Positions 17,830 through 26,001 of a stretch of 64,000 nucleotides of DNA are shown piece by piece. This DNA is from Dyadobacter soli (GTDB taxonomy: Bacteria; Bacteroidota; Bacteroidia; Cytophagales; Spirosomataceae): contig NZ_FNAN01000018.1 in assembly GCF_900101885.1 (NCBI RefSeq), positions 124,001 through 188,000 of the forward strand, read 5' to 3'. Numbering within the stretch: position 1 is the stretch's first letter; each line of letters begins with the position of its first letter. The position numbers and the translations under genes are program-made. The notes beneath the pieces were generated by a model that saw only the letters and a list, made by a program, of their open reading frames with translations, did not search any database and was not told the DNA's origin.

Positions 17830-18267
17830 ATGGAAACGTTGAGATACAAGGTTATCAGGAATTTGGAGCAGTACAACAATTACTGTAATGAGCTCATCCA
17901 AATGTTGGAATCGGAGAATCCTGATCGGTATGAAGAAGAAATTGACCTATTGACTGTCCTGATAGATCACTATGACGCAGAGCATAGTACTATAAGAAGT
18001 GACGCCGATCCGGTCGAGTTGCTGAAAATTCTCATGAAGGATCACAAGATGAAGGCGAAGGACATTGCCGAGCTGCTGAACGTGAGTAAAGGCTATGTCT
18101 CCGAGATTTTAAACTACAAGAAGGGTATGTCCAAGGAAGTCATCCGTAAACTGGCCACGCGTTTTGCGATGAGGCAGGAGGCATTCAACAAGCCTTACCG
18201 GTTGGAGGGTGAGAGAATGATGGAGGAAGAGGCGGATGCTTTAATGCATGAAACCGTGAATCCGTAA
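17830..18267 (+). CDS. higA: HigA-family antitoxin with XRE helix-turn-helix
   Basis: The 145-residue protein has an N-terminal helical toxin-binding region (residues 1-60) and a C-terminal DNA-binding domain (DPVELLKILMKDHKMKAKDIAELLNVSKGYVSEILNYKKG). It should neutralise HigB and repress the operon through the inverted repeat at 17449-17475. It starts one base after higB and is followed 30 bases later by a third small gene. Confidence 0.88.
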   Translation: METLRYKVIRNLEQYNNYCNELIQMLESENPDRYEEEIDLLTVLIDHYDAEHSTIRSDADPVELLKILMKDHKMKAKDIAELLNVSKGYVSEILNYKKGMSKEVIRKLATRFAMRQEAFNKPYRLEGERMMEEEADALMHETVNP

Positions 18268-18297
18268 TATTGAATAATTATTTTGAACACTATACCG

Positions 18298-18669
18298 ATG
18301 AATCACTATCAAGAAATCACGCGCTATCTGGACAATGCCCGGGAGATACTCAGTACAAAGGCCAACAAAGAAGGGCAAGAGTACAAAGACATCAAGTATG
18401 TGCAAATGGCGTCAGGAACAGCTTATAATGCCGCACTGATGATTGCCGACGAATATTTGCGGAAGAAGGAAGGGGCTAAGTTTACGAAGCCTAACAGCAT
18501 TGACGAATACAGAATTCGGCTAAGTAAGCATCACAAGACCTTGCTTTCCTATTTGAACGAAGCCTACGATACTTTGCATTTGGCAGGTTACTATCACGGG
18601 ACACCATCGGTCAGGACGATTAAGGTAGGGATGGAAGCTACGCAAAAGATGCTTGCATTGATAGACTGA
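18298..18669 (+). CDS. Small helical protein, DUF5618-like, third gene of the higBA locus
   Basis: The 123-residue product (ATG at 18298; a TTG five codons upstream is possible) is predicted all-helical, with a HEPN-like run of amphipathic helices (YQEITRYLDNAREIL, YVQMASGTAYNAALMIADEYLRK, HKTLLSYLNEAYDTLHLAGYYHG). I associate it from memory with DUF5618. No RX4-6H nuclease motif is visible, so nuclease activity is not supported. The same orientation and a 30-base gap put it in the HigBA operon, perhaps as an accessory or chaperone-like component. Confidence 0.65.
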   Translation: MNHYQEITRYLDNAREILSTKANKEGQEYKDIKYVQMASGTAYNAALMIADEYLRKKEGAKFTKPNSIDEYRIRLSKHHKTLLSYLNEAYDTLHLAGYYHGTPSVRTIKVGMEATQKMLALID

Positions 18670-18696
18670 TTTAAAGGTCAAAACTCAAACATAAAA

Positions 18697-18725
18697 AGCG
18701 GCCGACAGTAAGCCTGCCGGCCGCT
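18697..18725 (-). terminator. Terminator of the accC operon
   Basis: On the minus strand AGCGGCCGGCAG pairs with CTGTCGGCCGCT around a short loop, with one mismatched pair, and is followed by TTTTTATG. It lies 76 bases past the accC stop and between convergent genes, so it may also stop the plus-strand higBA transcript. Confidence 0.7.
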
Positions 18726-18800
18726 CTTATATCTATTCCCGTTCACTTCAGTGAACGGAGGGCTCGAATTTCTAAGTTCTTTTACCCGAGTTTTAAGTTC

Positions 18801-20144
18801 TTAAAGAACAGAAAAATCAAACGATTCCAAATACTTCGTAGTGAAATTCCCTGACTTAAACCCAGGGTCATCCATCAACTTAATATGGAACGGGATCGTA
18901 GTTTTAATCCCTTCAATCACAAATTCCTGTAATGCACGCTTCATACGGGTAAGCACCTCCTCGCGTGACTGGCCGCTCACGATCAGTTTCGCGATCATCG
19001 AGTCGTAGTTTGGCGGGACGGTGTAGCCGCTGTACACGTGGCTGTCGATGCGTACGCCGTGACCGCCGGGGAAATGCAGGTTGGTGATTTTACCCGCCGC
19101 CGGACGGAATCCGTTTGATGGGTCCTCCGCATTGATACGGCATTCCATTGCATAAAGCTTTGGCGTGTAATTTTGCCCTGAGATTGGCTCGCCTGCCGCT
19201 ACTTTGATTTGCTCCTTAATCAGGTCAAAATCAGTAACTTCTTCTGTTATCGGGTGCTCTACCTGGATACGCGTATTCATTTCCATGAAGTAGAAATCGC
19301 CGTGCTTGTCGACCAGGAACTCGATGGTACCGGCACCTTCGTAGCCGATCGCCTGAGCGCCTTTAATCGCCGCAGCACCCATTTTCTCGCGCAACTCAGG
19401 GGTGATGATAGGGGATGGCGTTTCTTCTACCAGCTTCTGGTGACGACGCTGGATCGAGCAGTCGCGTTCCGAGAGGTGGCATACTTTCCCGAACTGGTCG
19501 CCGATGATCTGGATTTCGATGTGACGAGGCTCTTCCACGAATTTTTCGAGGTACAAACCGTCGTTCCCGAATGCAGCCGCAGATTCCGTACGGGCGTCGT
19601 TCCACGCTTTCTCGAATTCTTCGGGCTTGTTGATCACACGCATTCCGCGTCCGCCACCACCCGCAGTCGCTTTCACGATTACCGGGTAACCGATGCCTTC
19701 TGCGAGTTCTTTGCCTTGTTCAAGCGATTCGAGCAAGCCTTCCGAACCAGGTACTACCGGCACGCCAGCTGTGATCATCGTCGCTTTGGCAGTAGCCTTG
19801 TCGCCCATCCCGTTGATCTGGGCAGCGGTTGCGCCGATGAATTTGATACCATAGTCGGCACAGATTTGCGAGAATTCAGCGTTTTCCGACAAGAATCCGT
19901 AACCAGGGTGGATCGCGTCCGCGCCGGTTACTTCCGCTGCCGAAATGATATTCTGGATGCTCAGGTACGATTGCCGGCTGGGTGGAGGACCGATACAAAC
20001 GGCCTCGTCGGCAAACCGCACGTGAAGGCTGTCGCGATCGGCTGTCGAGTATACTGCGACAGTCTTGATGCCCATTTCACGACAGGTCCTGATTACACGC
20101 AGGGCGATTTCGCCCCGGTTAGCAATGAGTATCTTTTTAAACAT
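18801..20144 (-). CDS. accC: Acetyl-CoA carboxylase, biotin carboxylase subunit
   Basis: The 447-residue protein has the ATP-grasp layout of AccC: KILIANRGEIALRVIR at the start, HPGYGFLSENAEF, the glycine-rich ATP loop TAGGGGRGMR, and catalytic MEMNTRIQVEHPITE. It carboxylates biotin carried on AccB, the first step of malonyl-CoA formation. It lies 28 bases downstream of accB at the end of the operon that also carries fabH and plsX. Length and motifs are complete. Confidence 0.96.
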   Translation of the reverse strand: MFKKILIANRGEIALRVIRTCREMGIKTVAVYSTADRDSLHVRFADEAVCIGPPPSRQSYLSIQNIISAAEVTGADAIHPGYGFLSENAEFSQICADYGIKFIGATAAQINGMGDKATAKATMITAGVPVVPGSEGLLESLEQGKELAEGIGYPVIVKATAGGGGRGMRVINKPEEFEKAWNDARTESAAAFGNDGLYLEKFVEEPRHIEIQIIGDQFGKVCHLSERDCSIQRRHQKLVEETPSPIITPELREKMGAAAIKGAQAIGYEGAGTIEFLVDKHGDFYFMEMNTRIQVEHPITEEVTDFDLIKEQIKVAAGEPISGQNYTPKLYAMECRINAEDPSNGFRPAAGKITNLHFPGGHGVRIDSHVYSGYTVPPNYDSMIAKLIVSGQSREEVLTRMKRALQEFVIEGIKTTIPFHIKLMDDPGFKSGNFTTKYLESFDFSVL

Positions 20145-20172
20145 TTAATTCAGTGAGTTTTCGTTCGCTGCA

Positions 20173-20655
20173 TTATGCAGGTTCAACCAGGAACAATGGC
20201 TGGTCGAATTCTACCGGAGTTGCGTTTTCAACCAGGATCTTGACGATTTTACCTGATACTTCGGATTCGATTTCGTTGAACAGTTTCATCGCCTCGATCA
20301 CGCACACAACTTTACCCGGCTTGATCTCGTCACCGATGTTGGCAAATGCAGGCGTTTCAGGGCTCGATGCGCGGTAGAATGTACCGATCATCGGGGATTT
20401 AATGGTAATGAGGTTCGAAGAAGCTGGTTCTTTGGAAACCGCTGGCTCAGCCGATGCTACCGGTGCCGCCGCTGCGGGAGCCGCAGGAGCGATTGCAGGC
20501 GCAGATGCCGCAACGGGTGCCGATGTGTAGGCTACGACCGGTGCAGTGGCAAAGCGTTTTACCTTGATTTTCAGATCTGCCGTTTCAATATTCACTTCAT
20601 CAAGTCCCGACTGGGCAATGAAGTCAATCAGTTTTTGAATTTCTCTGGTTTCCAT
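20173..20655 (-). CDS. accB: Biotin carboxyl carrier protein of acetyl-CoA carboxylase
   Basis: The 160-residue protein has an N-terminal dimerisation-type region, an Ala/Pro-rich flexible linker (about residues 39-80), and a C-terminal biotinyl domain with the biotinylation motif EAMK, the acceptor being Lys124. It carries carboxybiotin between AccC and the carboxyltransferase AccAD, which is not in this window. It follows efp by only 4 bases, so it is in the same operon. Confidence 0.95.
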   Translation of the reverse strand: METREIQKLIDFIAQSGLDEVNIETADLKIKVKRFATAPVVAYTSAPVAASAPAIAPAAPAAAAPVASAEPAVSKEPASSNLITIKSPMIGTFYRASSPETPAFANIGDEIKPGKVVCVIEAMKLFNEIESEVSGKIVKILVENATPVEFDQPLFLVEPA

Positions 20656-20659
20656 TTAA

Positions 20660-21226
20660 TTAAGATTTAACCCTTTCTACGTAATCGTATGTGCGTGTGT
20701 CAACTTTGATTTTCTGGCCTTCTTCGATGAACAAAGGAACCATAATCCGGGCGCCGGTTTCAACCTCGATCGCTTTCTTGGGCGAGTTAGCCGTGTCGCC
20801 CTTCAGGCCGGGTTCCGAGTAGGTAACGGTCAGCTCGACAAACGGAGGCAATTCGCAGAGGAGCGCACCATCGGTTTCAGTATTGATCAGGATCTCAACT
20901 TCCTGTCCTTCCTTCATCAGGTCGGCGTTGGTCACCAGTTTTTCGTCGATCAGTACCTGGTCGAATGTCTCCGAGTTCATGAAGTTGTAGCCAACTTCGT
21001 CTTTATATAGGAACTGGAACTTGTGACGCTCCACACGTACGGGCGTGATGCCTGCGCCTGAGGAGAATGTGTTATCCAGAACTTTGCCGCTAGTAAGGCT
21101 TTTCAGTTTGGTACGTACGAACGCGTTGCCTTTTCCGGGTTTCACGTGTTGGAATTCAATCACCTGAAAAAGATCATGGTTGAAATGGATCACCAAACCG
21201 TTACGCAAATCTGCAGTAGTTGCCAT
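20660..21226 (-). CDS. efp: Elongation factor P
   Basis: The 188-residue protein has the three beta-barrel domains of EF-P. The tip loop reads HVKPGKGNAF with Lys32 at the position modified in many species. The C-terminal domain ends with the conserved GARIMVPLFIEEGQKIKVDTRTYDYVERV. EF-P rescues ribosomes stalled at proline runs. No modification enzyme (EpmA, EarP or YmfI type) is in the window. It lies between fabH and accB. Confidence 0.96.
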   Translation of the reverse strand: MATTADLRNGLVIHFNHDLFQVIEFQHVKPGKGNAFVRTKLKSLTSGKVLDNTFSSGAGITPVRVERHKFQFLYKDEVGYNFMNSETFDQVLIDEKLVTNADLMKEGQEVEILINTETDGALLCELPPFVELTVTYSEPGLKGDTANSPKKAIEVETGARIMVPLFIEEGQKIKVDTRTYDYVERVKS

Positions 21227-21274
21227 TTTTATGCTAATGAATTGTATGATAATGCTTTAATGAAAATCACATGC

Positions 21275-22270
21275 CTACGCTCCGATACCCCATTTGAGGT
21301 ACATCGCGCCCCAGGTAAAGCCTCCGCCGAAAGCGGCCAGTATCAGGTTGTCGCCCTTTTTAAGTTGTGATTCATAATCCCACAGGCAGAGCGGAATCGT
21401 CGCCGCCGTGGTATTTCCGTATTTATGTATGTTCATCATCACCTTGTCCATGCCTACACCCATGCGGTTGGCGGTGGCTTCGATGATCCGGCGGTTGGCC
21501 TGGTGAGGGACCAGCCATGCTACGTTGCCGCTGTTCAGGCCGTTGCGCTCCATAATGTCGGCGGCAATGTCGGCCATGTTGGTCACGGCAAATTTGAAAA
21601 CCTGCGCACCATCCTGATAAACGTAATGCAGCCTGTTATCTACCGTTTCATGGGTAGGCGGGTAGCGGCTTCCCCCGGCTTTCTGGTTGAGGTAAGGATA
21701 ACCCGCCCCATCCGATTTGATGATCGAGTCGAGAATGCCGTTTCCTTCGGTATCAGGTTCCAGGAGCACAGCGCCCGCGCCGTCTCCGAAAAGGATACAG
21801 GTCTTGCGGTCGGTGTAGTCGACGATGGCGGACATTTTATCCGAACCTACGACGATCACCTTTTTATATTTTCCGGTCTCGATGAATTGCGAGCCGAGTG
21901 TCAATGCATAAATAAAACCCGAGCAAGCGGCCTGGATGTCGAAGCTTCCGACATTGCGGATGCCGACCATGTCGCAGATAAGGTTAGCAGTGCAAGGGAA
22001 AACAAAATCGGGTGTGGTGGTAGCGCAAATGAGCAGGTCGACTTCTTCTGGGCTTGTACCGGTTTTGGCGAGCAATCCCTTTACAGCCTCCGCGCCCATA
22101 TGTGAACTTCCTAAACCTTCGCCTTTCAGAATACGTCTTTCCTTGATACCTGTGCGGCTAACGATCCATTCGTCGTTTGTCGCAACCATTGTTTCTAATT
22201 CTGCATTAGTCAACACATAATCAGGCACATAACCTTGTATTCCTGTTATAGAGGCTTTAATTTGGGTCAT
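21275..22270 (-). CDS. fabH: Beta-ketoacyl-ACP synthase III
   Basis: This 331-residue thiolase-fold enzyme has the complete triad: Cys116 in AACSGF, His256 in VPHQANRR and Asn286 in YGNTTAA. It condenses acyl-CoA with malonyl-ACP to start fatty-acid synthesis. Its place between plsX and efp/accBC groups the supply of malonyl-CoA, initiation, and phosphate acylation in one operon. Confidence 0.95.
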   Translation of the reverse strand: MTQIKASITGIQGYVPDYVLTNAELETMVATNDEWIVSRTGIKERRILKGEGLGSSHMGAEAVKGLLAKTGTSPEEVDLLICATTTPDFVFPCTANLICDMVGIRNVGSFDIQAACSGFIYALTLGSQFIETGKYKKVIVVGSDKMSAIVDYTDRKTCILFGDGAGAVLLEPDTEGNGILDSIIKSDGAGYPYLNQKAGGSRYPPTHETVDNRLHYVYQDGAQVFKFAVTNMADIAADIMERNGLNSGNVAWLVPHQANRRIIEATANRMGVGMDKVMMNIHKYGNTTAATIPLCLWDYESQLKKGDNLILAAFGGGFTWGAMYLKWGIGA

Positions 22271-22359
22271 GATAAATCAACTATTCAAAATCCGAATAGA
22301 TTTGGTAAAAAGGGACAGTTTCAGTTTTTTCATAGTCATGTGGTTGTCAGCATCCGTTG

Positions 22360-23298
22360 TTAGCTCAATGCCTGGGCAATATGCAGATAAGCTTTGGATT
22401 TCACCTGCTTGTAAGCCCAGCCAACCATATTTTTGATGGCCAGAGGCGTTGAAACCCCGTGCGCGATCATCACATTTCCATTCACCCCGATAATGGGACT
22501 GCCTCCAATGGACTCGTAGTTCGTTTGGTCGATAAAATCGTCCTGGAAACCTCTTTTCTTCGAAATCTCGTAAAGAGACTCTCCGAGTTTAAACAAAATA
22601 TTGCCGGTAAAGCCGTCGGTTACGATCACGTCGGCCTTGTTGGTGAAGAGATCTTTCCCTTCGATATTTCCGATAAAATTAATGCGCTTGTTTTGTTTCA
22701 GCAGGGGATAGGTGGCCTGTGAAGTGAGGGAGCCTTTTTGCTCTTCTTCCCCGATGTTCATCAATGCAACCCGCGGCTTGTCGATCTGGAAAGTATGCTG
22801 GGCGAAAATCGAGCCGATTTCGCCAAACTGCGAGAGCACTTCCGGCTTGCAATCGGCATTGGCACCGATGTCGAGCATAACGGCATAACCGCCACCAACC
22901 TGTGGCACAAGGCCTGCGATGGCAGGGCGAAGAATACCTTCAATGGCTTTAATGCTGAAAAGGGCGCCCACGTGCATGGCACCTGTATTTCCTGCACTGC
23001 AGAATATGTCTACCTCTTTTTCTTTCAGAAGTTTGAAACCCACGCCAATGCTGGAATTGGGTTTTTGAGAAAGGGCTTTGGTAGGATGTTCCCCCATCTC
23101 AATTACATCTTCTGCGTGAACGACGTCAACATTAGTAGGCGTAAAATTGTGCTGGTTGAAAATATCCCAGATCACGTTTTCACGGCCAATTAAAACGATT
23201 CTCGCCTCGGATGGTAGCTCAGAAGAGGCTTGGATCACCCCTTCAACAATTGCTTGCGGAGCTAAATCTCCCCCCATAGCATCTACCGCAATTTTCAT
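22360..23298 (-). CDS. plsX: Phosphate acyltransferase PlsX
   Basis: The 312-residue protein begins KIAVDAMGGDLAPQAIVEG and carries HAEDVIEMGEHPTKA, FCSAGNTGAMHVGA and DVIVTDGFTGNILFK, the usual PlsX blocks. It makes acyl-phosphate from acyl-ACP for glycerolipid synthesis. It lies between rpmF and fabH, the common rpmF-plsX-fabH order. Confidence 0.95.
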   Translation of the reverse strand: MKIAVDAMGGDLAPQAIVEGVIQASSELPSEARIVLIGRENVIWDIFNQHNFTPTNVDVVHAEDVIEMGEHPTKALSQKPNSSIGVGFKLLKEKEVDIFCSAGNTGAMHVGALFSIKAIEGILRPAIAGLVPQVGGGYAVMLDIGANADCKPEVLSQFGEIGSIFAQHTFQIDKPRVALMNIGEEEQKGSLTSQATYPLLKQNKRINFIGNIEGKDLFTNKADVIVTDGFTGNILFKLGESLYEISKKRGFQDDFIDQTNYESIGGSPIIGVNGNVMIAHGVSTPLAIKNMVGWAYKQVKSKAYLHIAQALS

Positions 23299-23429
23299 TT
23301 ACACGCTGTTATTTTGACAAATAAGTTAGAAACCGAAGGTGTAAATTTAGCAGATGTGCCGCAGTAAAAAAGAATTTCGCAACAACTTTTATAGGGCTGC
23401 TGCGAAATTGAATTGCTCATCGACTGAAA

Positions 23430-23624
23430 CTAAACCGTTTTAGTATAGTTCTCAACTACAACCTTTCCTCTGTAAACCAGGTTGCCTTCGTGTACGTGCG
23501 CACGGTGCAATTGGTGGATTTCTCCGGTTGTAGCATCAGTTCCCAACTGCTTTCCGGTAAGGAAATCGTGCGCTCTGCGTGAATCGCGACGGGTGCTGGA
23601 ATGTCTCCGCTTAGGATGTGCCAT
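23430..23624 (-). CDS. rpmF: 50S ribosomal protein L32
   Basis: The 64-residue basic protein starts MAHPKRRHSSTRRDSRRAHDF, as L32 does. It has no zinc-binding cysteines, so it is the zinc-independent form. It is preceded in the operon by the DUF177 gene and followed by plsX. The spacer upstream (23625-23792) holds three REP-like palindromes. Confidence 0.94.
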   Translation of the reverse strand: MAHPKRRHSSTRRDSRRAHDFLTGKQLGTDATTGEIHQLHRAHVHEGNLVYRGKVVVENYTKTV

Positions 23625-23665
23625 GATATTTTTGGTCTATTGTTATTTACTATTTATAGTCTCCT

Positions 23666-23778
23666 CCGTCGATTAAGATCGACGGGAATCGATTCTCTTT
23701 TTTCTCCTTCCGTCAGCTAAAGCAGACGGTAATAGATTTTTTTTCTTTCAATCCTTTACCGTCGGTTTTAACCGACGG
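23666..23778. repeat. Cluster of three REP-like palindromes
   Basis: Three 20-nt palindromes with CCGTC and GACGG ends lie in tandem about 24-30 bases apart: 23666-23685, 23710-23729 (one internal mismatch) and 23759-23778 (perfect 9-base arms around TT). They fill the spacer between the DUF177 gene and rpmF. Related palindromes flank the transposase at 62819-63265. Confidence 0.8.
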
Positions 23779-23792
23779 GTCGAAAAAGAAAG

Positions 23793-24350
23793 TTACTTTT
23801 TCAGTTTTTTTAGCGCTTCCCAACGAGGATCAACTTTTTCTGTATCCTCCCCTTCTTCCCCTTCCTCCGTTTCTCCACCGGAAGTGTAAACCAGCTTTCC
23901 TTCTTCCTCATCATCTTCCAGGTCAAACTCGTCTTCCTCCGTGCGTAGGCTCGGGTGGAGCTTTTTAACTGGCAGCGACAGCGCGATGAAATCGAAAATG
24001 TACCGTGCTACGTTTACCCTGTTGGTGTTACGGCCGATGATCTCGATTTCTTCCGTGAGTTCCTCGTTGTGATCGCCGAACTTTAATATAATGCGTTCGT
24101 CGGAATCAATCGGTTCTTCGAACGGTTCGAGGCTGCGGTCGCAAGTCAGGGTTACGCTTCCTATTGTTTGAAAACGAAGCTGGATCATCGTCGCCGATTT
24201 GTTCAGTACCACGTGCGTTTTGAAATGCCCGTGCTCGATCAGATCCTGCTCCATTTCCTCAAAAAAAGCATCGCCAGACTCCATATCATAGTCATACTGT
24301 TTGTCTTCCAAACCGTAAATGTCTATGTTGTATTTACTTAGCTCTTTCAC
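23793..24350 (-). CDS. DUF177 (YceD-like) protein, 23S rRNA/rpmF-associated
   Basis: The product, 185 residues from a GTG start at 24350, begins VKELSKYNIDIYGLEDKQYDYDMESGDAFF, matching the family opening. It ends with a long Glu/Asp-rich stretch and the conserved DPRWEALKKLKK. An ATG at 24404 gives an N terminus unlike the family and would lie upstream of the likely promoter at 24371-24378. YceD proteins are linked to large-subunit rRNA processing and are nearly always next to rpmF, as here. Confidence 0.82.
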   Translation of the reverse strand: MKELSKYNIDIYGLEDKQYDYDMESGDAFFEEMEQDLIEHGHFKTHVVLNKSATMIQLRFQTIGSVTLTCDRSLEPFEEPIDSDERIILKFGDHNEELTEEIEIIGRNTNRVNVARYIFDFIALSLPVKKLHPSLRTEEDEFDLEDDEEEGKLVYTSGGETEEGEEGEDTEKVDPRWEALKKLKK

Positions 24351-24370
24351 TTTTTCTGTCAAAAGGAGTG

Positions 24371-24378
24371 CAAAGGTA
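24371..24378 (-). promoter_or_regulatory. Promoter -7 element of the DUF177-rpmF-plsX-fabH-efp-accBC operon
   Basis: On the minus strand TACCTTTG matches the Bacteroidota -7 consensus TAnnTTTG. A clear -33 TTTG is not seen about 20 bases upstream, where the sequence is T-rich. Transcription from here would begin just before the GTG start at 24350, which supports that start. Confidence 0.5.
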
Positions 24379-24449
24379 ATGTGTTTCAGTTTAATAAAAA
24401 ACATTGGGCCGGAAAATTGTTGGCATTCCGGCACTAATGCTGTGCGTTA

Positions 24450-25082
24450 TCAGATTTTCCGCGCCGGATTACCGAAATAGGTCGCACCAGCCGGTACATT
24501 CTCCACCACCACCGATCCTGCACCGATCCGTGCATTCTTGCCTACTTCAATGCCCGCCACGATCACCGCTCCGGAACCGATAAACACGCCGTCGGCCAGT
24601 TTCACACGGTCGTTGATTACCGCGCCTGCGCCTATGGTCACAAAATCACCCACAATGGCCGATGTATCAATGATAGCACCCGTTTGTACGAGGCAATGAT
24701 GGCCGATCACCGTGCGTGCGCCAATGGTAGCACGTGCCGCAATGAGGTTGCCATGCCCGATCGCCGCCATACCGGAGATCACCGCGCTGTCGTGGATCGC
24801 ATTCACAGGCATATTCTTGTATTCCTCGTTCAGCGATTCTACCAGCCGTTCCCGCACGGAACGCTCGCCGATGGCGATGAATGCCTCGCATTTGGAACCT
24901 ATAATATTAAGGTAGCTCGTGTCGTCGGTATTGCCAAGCACGCTCACTTCGCCGAATTCTTTTCCGTGCAGCTCTGCGTGGTCGTCCAGGAAGCCGTAGA
25001 CGAGTACATTGTTCCTTCTGAAAATATCGAGGGCCTGCATACCGAGGTCGCCTGCGCCGAAGATTAATACGGGGTTTTCCAT
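24450..25082 (-). CDS. NeuD/PglD-like hexapeptide acetyltransferase
   Basis: The 210-residue protein has an N-terminal Rossmann-like domain (VLIFGAGDLGMQALDIFRRN) and a C-terminal left-handed beta-helix of hexapeptide repeats (AVISGMAAIGHGNLIAARATIGARTVIG and on). NeuD/PglD enzymes O- or N-acetylate sugars for surface polysaccharides. The start at 25082 was preferred over 25115, because the latter falls in the upstream gene's terminator hairpin. No polysaccharide genes surround it, so the acceptor sugar is unknown. Confidence 0.83.
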   Translation of the reverse strand: MENPVLIFGAGDLGMQALDIFRRNNVLVYGFLDDHAELHGKEFGEVSVLGNTDDTSYLNIIGSKCEAFIAIGERSVRERLVESLNEEYKNMPVNAIHDSAVISGMAAIGHGNLIAARATIGARTVIGHHCLVQTGAIIDTSAIVGDFVTIGAGAVINDRVKLADGVFIGSGAVIVAGIEVGKNARIGAGSVVVENVPAGATYFGNPARKI

Positions 25083-25116
25083 AATTGAAGTTGATATTGA
25101 ATAAAAAGTCTTCATC

Positions 25117-25151
25117 TGAATGGTTAGTTCAAATGAAGACTAAAAAAATGA
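25117..25151 (-). terminator. Terminator after the 25.2-25.9 kb barrel gene
   Basis: On the minus strand AGTCTTCATTTGAA pairs with TTCAGATGAAGACT (13 of 14 positions) around a 7-base loop, then TTTTT. It separates the barrel gene from the NeuD-like gene. Confidence 0.7.
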
Positions 25152-25206
25152 GCCCACCAACCGCCAGGTTTCAACGACGGTAAGTTCTGGTGAGCAGAAA
25201 GGAATT

Positions 25207-25893
25207 TTACAGGAATGTCAGACGGATCACGATCGGCTGGCCGAGGAAAAGTCCGTTCGGATTGACATTATTCCCATAGTCATCCACCTGGTTGTCGTAA
25301 TTAAAATTATACAACGCCTGAAGGTGAAGCGCCTTGATGAAGCGACCGCCAATAGGCTGGCTGTACCCAAGCCCGAGCATTGGTGAAGTGATCCATTTCC
25401 GGGCATCGTATTTTTTATAAGTATCCGCTTCTACATTCAGAGCTTCCACTTCGCCGATCGCATGCAGTTCGGGGATAATGGAGTACATCAGGAACGCTCT
25501 CCCGCCATAATATACGGCATCGACTCCCGCCCATTTGGATTTGAAATACATCACCGTCGCGCCTACACCACCTACGAGCGACTCCGTGAGTTCGTAACCG
25601 GCCATGGGCGATACATTAATATTGGTAAGCGTACCGAGGCTCACCCCGAAGCTACCGCCGAGACGGACACGGTCTATGAATTTCTTGTTCTTGAAATCGT
25701 CCAGTTTCTTCTTCTCCGCCAGAACGGGTTTCTGGTCTTGTGGTCTTCTTTCAACGGGAGGAACTTCCTTTCTTTCCGGCTGGTCCTTCCGAAGTGAATC
25801 GGGGCGGTAGTATTCGTCGTTCTGTGCCATGAGCGAAGGACTGATCAAAACCGCCAGGAGAAACAGGATAGGCAGGAGAATTTTACTTTTCAT
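25207..25893 (-). CDS. Outer-membrane beta-barrel protein of unknown function
   Basis: The 228-residue product has a signal peptide (LLAVLISPSLMAQ), a charged Pro/Glu/Lys-rich stretch (about residues 30-70), then amphipathic strands (RVRLGGSFGVSLGTLTNINVSP, VGGVGATVMYFKSKWAGVDAVYYG) and a final PIVIRLTFL ending in an aromatic residue, as barrels recognised by BamA do. No specific family is recognised. It is divergent to the M61 peptidase across 108 bases. Confidence 0.7.
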   Translation of the reverse strand: MKSKILLPILFLLAVLISPSLMAQNDEYYRPDSLRKDQPERKEVPPVERRPQDQKPVLAEKKKLDDFKNKKFIDRVRLGGSFGVSLGTLTNINVSPMAGYELTESLVGGVGATVMYFKSKWAGVDAVYYGGRAFLMYSIIPELHAIGEVEALNVEADTYKKYDARKWITSPMLGLGYSQPIGGRFIKALHLQALYNFNYDNQVDDYGNNVNPNGLFLGQPIVIRLTFL

Positions 25894-26001
25894 CTTAAAA
25901 TCGTTTATTTTAGATTGTTGTAACTGGTAACGTAGGACTATCTGATTTTTGTCTAATTGAAACTGCGCTGCCGGCTCCTCTTAACACCACGCGTTTCGTC
26001 T

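Noticed and set aside
23793..24434. Longer DUF177 protein from GTG 24434 or ATG 24404
   Set aside because: The extra N terminus does not fit the family and lies upstream of the likely promoter box at 24371-24378.
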